Below, one piece after another: positions 63,734 through 64,000 of a stretch of 64,000 nt of DNA. The position numbers were made by a program, and so were the translations under genes. Source of the DNA: Theobroma cacao (lineage: Eukaryota; Streptophyta; Magnoliopsida; Malvales; Malvaceae); the NCBI RefSeq assembly GCF_000208745.1, contig NC_030853.1, positions 16,896,241-16,960,240 on the forward strand, written 5' to 3'. The notes below the pieces were generated by a model. It was given only the letters and a program-made list of their open reading frames with translations. It had not been told where the DNA came from and did not search any database. Each line of letters opens with the position of its first letter. Position 1 is the stretch's first letter.

Positions 63734-64000
63734 GTGTCTAAGTGGCAAAAGTGGGCTTTAGTGGGACTTTTTCTTTTTGAGTAAAGGTTTTTAGGTTTTA
63801 GGACATTTAATGTTTAGACATGGTTGTGCTTAATTTCTTTTGAAGTTTGTAAAAAAGTGGATTTATGTTAGTGAACAATTATCAGAAAATGAATGAGTTC
63901 CTTGAATGATGCAAGCAAATTATCACAATTTGGATTAAATGTATCAATGGTTGACTTTTCAGATTCTATTTAAGCATATTCTGAATTTTGTTTCATTACA

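Larger units (their letters stand above)
59214..64000 (+). mobile_element. Tat/Ogre-type Gypsy LTR retrotransposon, 3' part outside window
   Basis: A long LTR (59214-61618) is followed after two bases by a primer-binding site TGGCGACTCCACTGGGA (from 61621). In plant Tat/Ogre elements this site is complementary to tRNA-Arg. A long leader (61640-62880) and a gag region (62885-63733) follow. Gag is interrupted by stops and lacks its central part. Protease, RT and integrase would lie beyond 64000, if present. Confidence 0.85.

Overview
The window is nuclear DNA of a flowering plant, almost certainly a eudicot. It is AT-rich, introns use GT..AG, the gene families are plant-specific, and transposable elements occupy much of the space. 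I cannot name the species from sequence alone.

Layout, left to right. 1-4940: a decayed L1-type LINE on the minus strand, cut off by the window edge. 4950-8590: AT-rich repeats, including a tRNA-Pro relic and long-inverted-repeat elements. 8864-15311 (+): a 12-exon KH-domain gene of the RIK/KHDC4 family. 17501-19462 (-): an intronless EXO70 exocyst subunit. 23931-28384 (-): an 8-exon serine carboxypeptidase-like gene with an intact catalytic triad. 28440-33740: no gene recognised. 33740-36455 (+): a 5'-truncated LINE with a damaged reverse-transcriptase active site. 38888-39562 (+): a small 3-exon gene of unknown function whose promoter carries mitosis-type (MSA) motifs. 40361-41239 (-): the plastid NDH assembly factor CRR7, N-terminus unresolved. 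42153-43886 (-): an intronless PLS/E-class PPR gene. 44250-54350: a nested repeat block, in which a large inverted repeat was later split by a Copia retrotransposon that has LTRs, an AATGC target duplication and a 953-bp internal duplication. 55447-56799 (+): a two-exon plant gene of unknown function. 58400-58745: a 30-bp minisatellite. 59214-64000 (+): a Tat/Ogre-type Gypsy element with one 2.4-kb LTR, primer-binding site and a shortened gag, running off the window.

The seven host genes are unrelated housekeeping or regulatory genes (RNA binding, exocytosis, vacuolar/secreted peptidase, cell-cycle candidate, plastid NDH assembly, organelle RNA processing, unknown) and do not form a pathway or cluster. 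I found no novel multi-gene system. The most informative signals are the MSA-type promoter of the small gene, the inverted repeat with its nested Copia insertion, the Copia internal duplication and the recurring long-TIR family.
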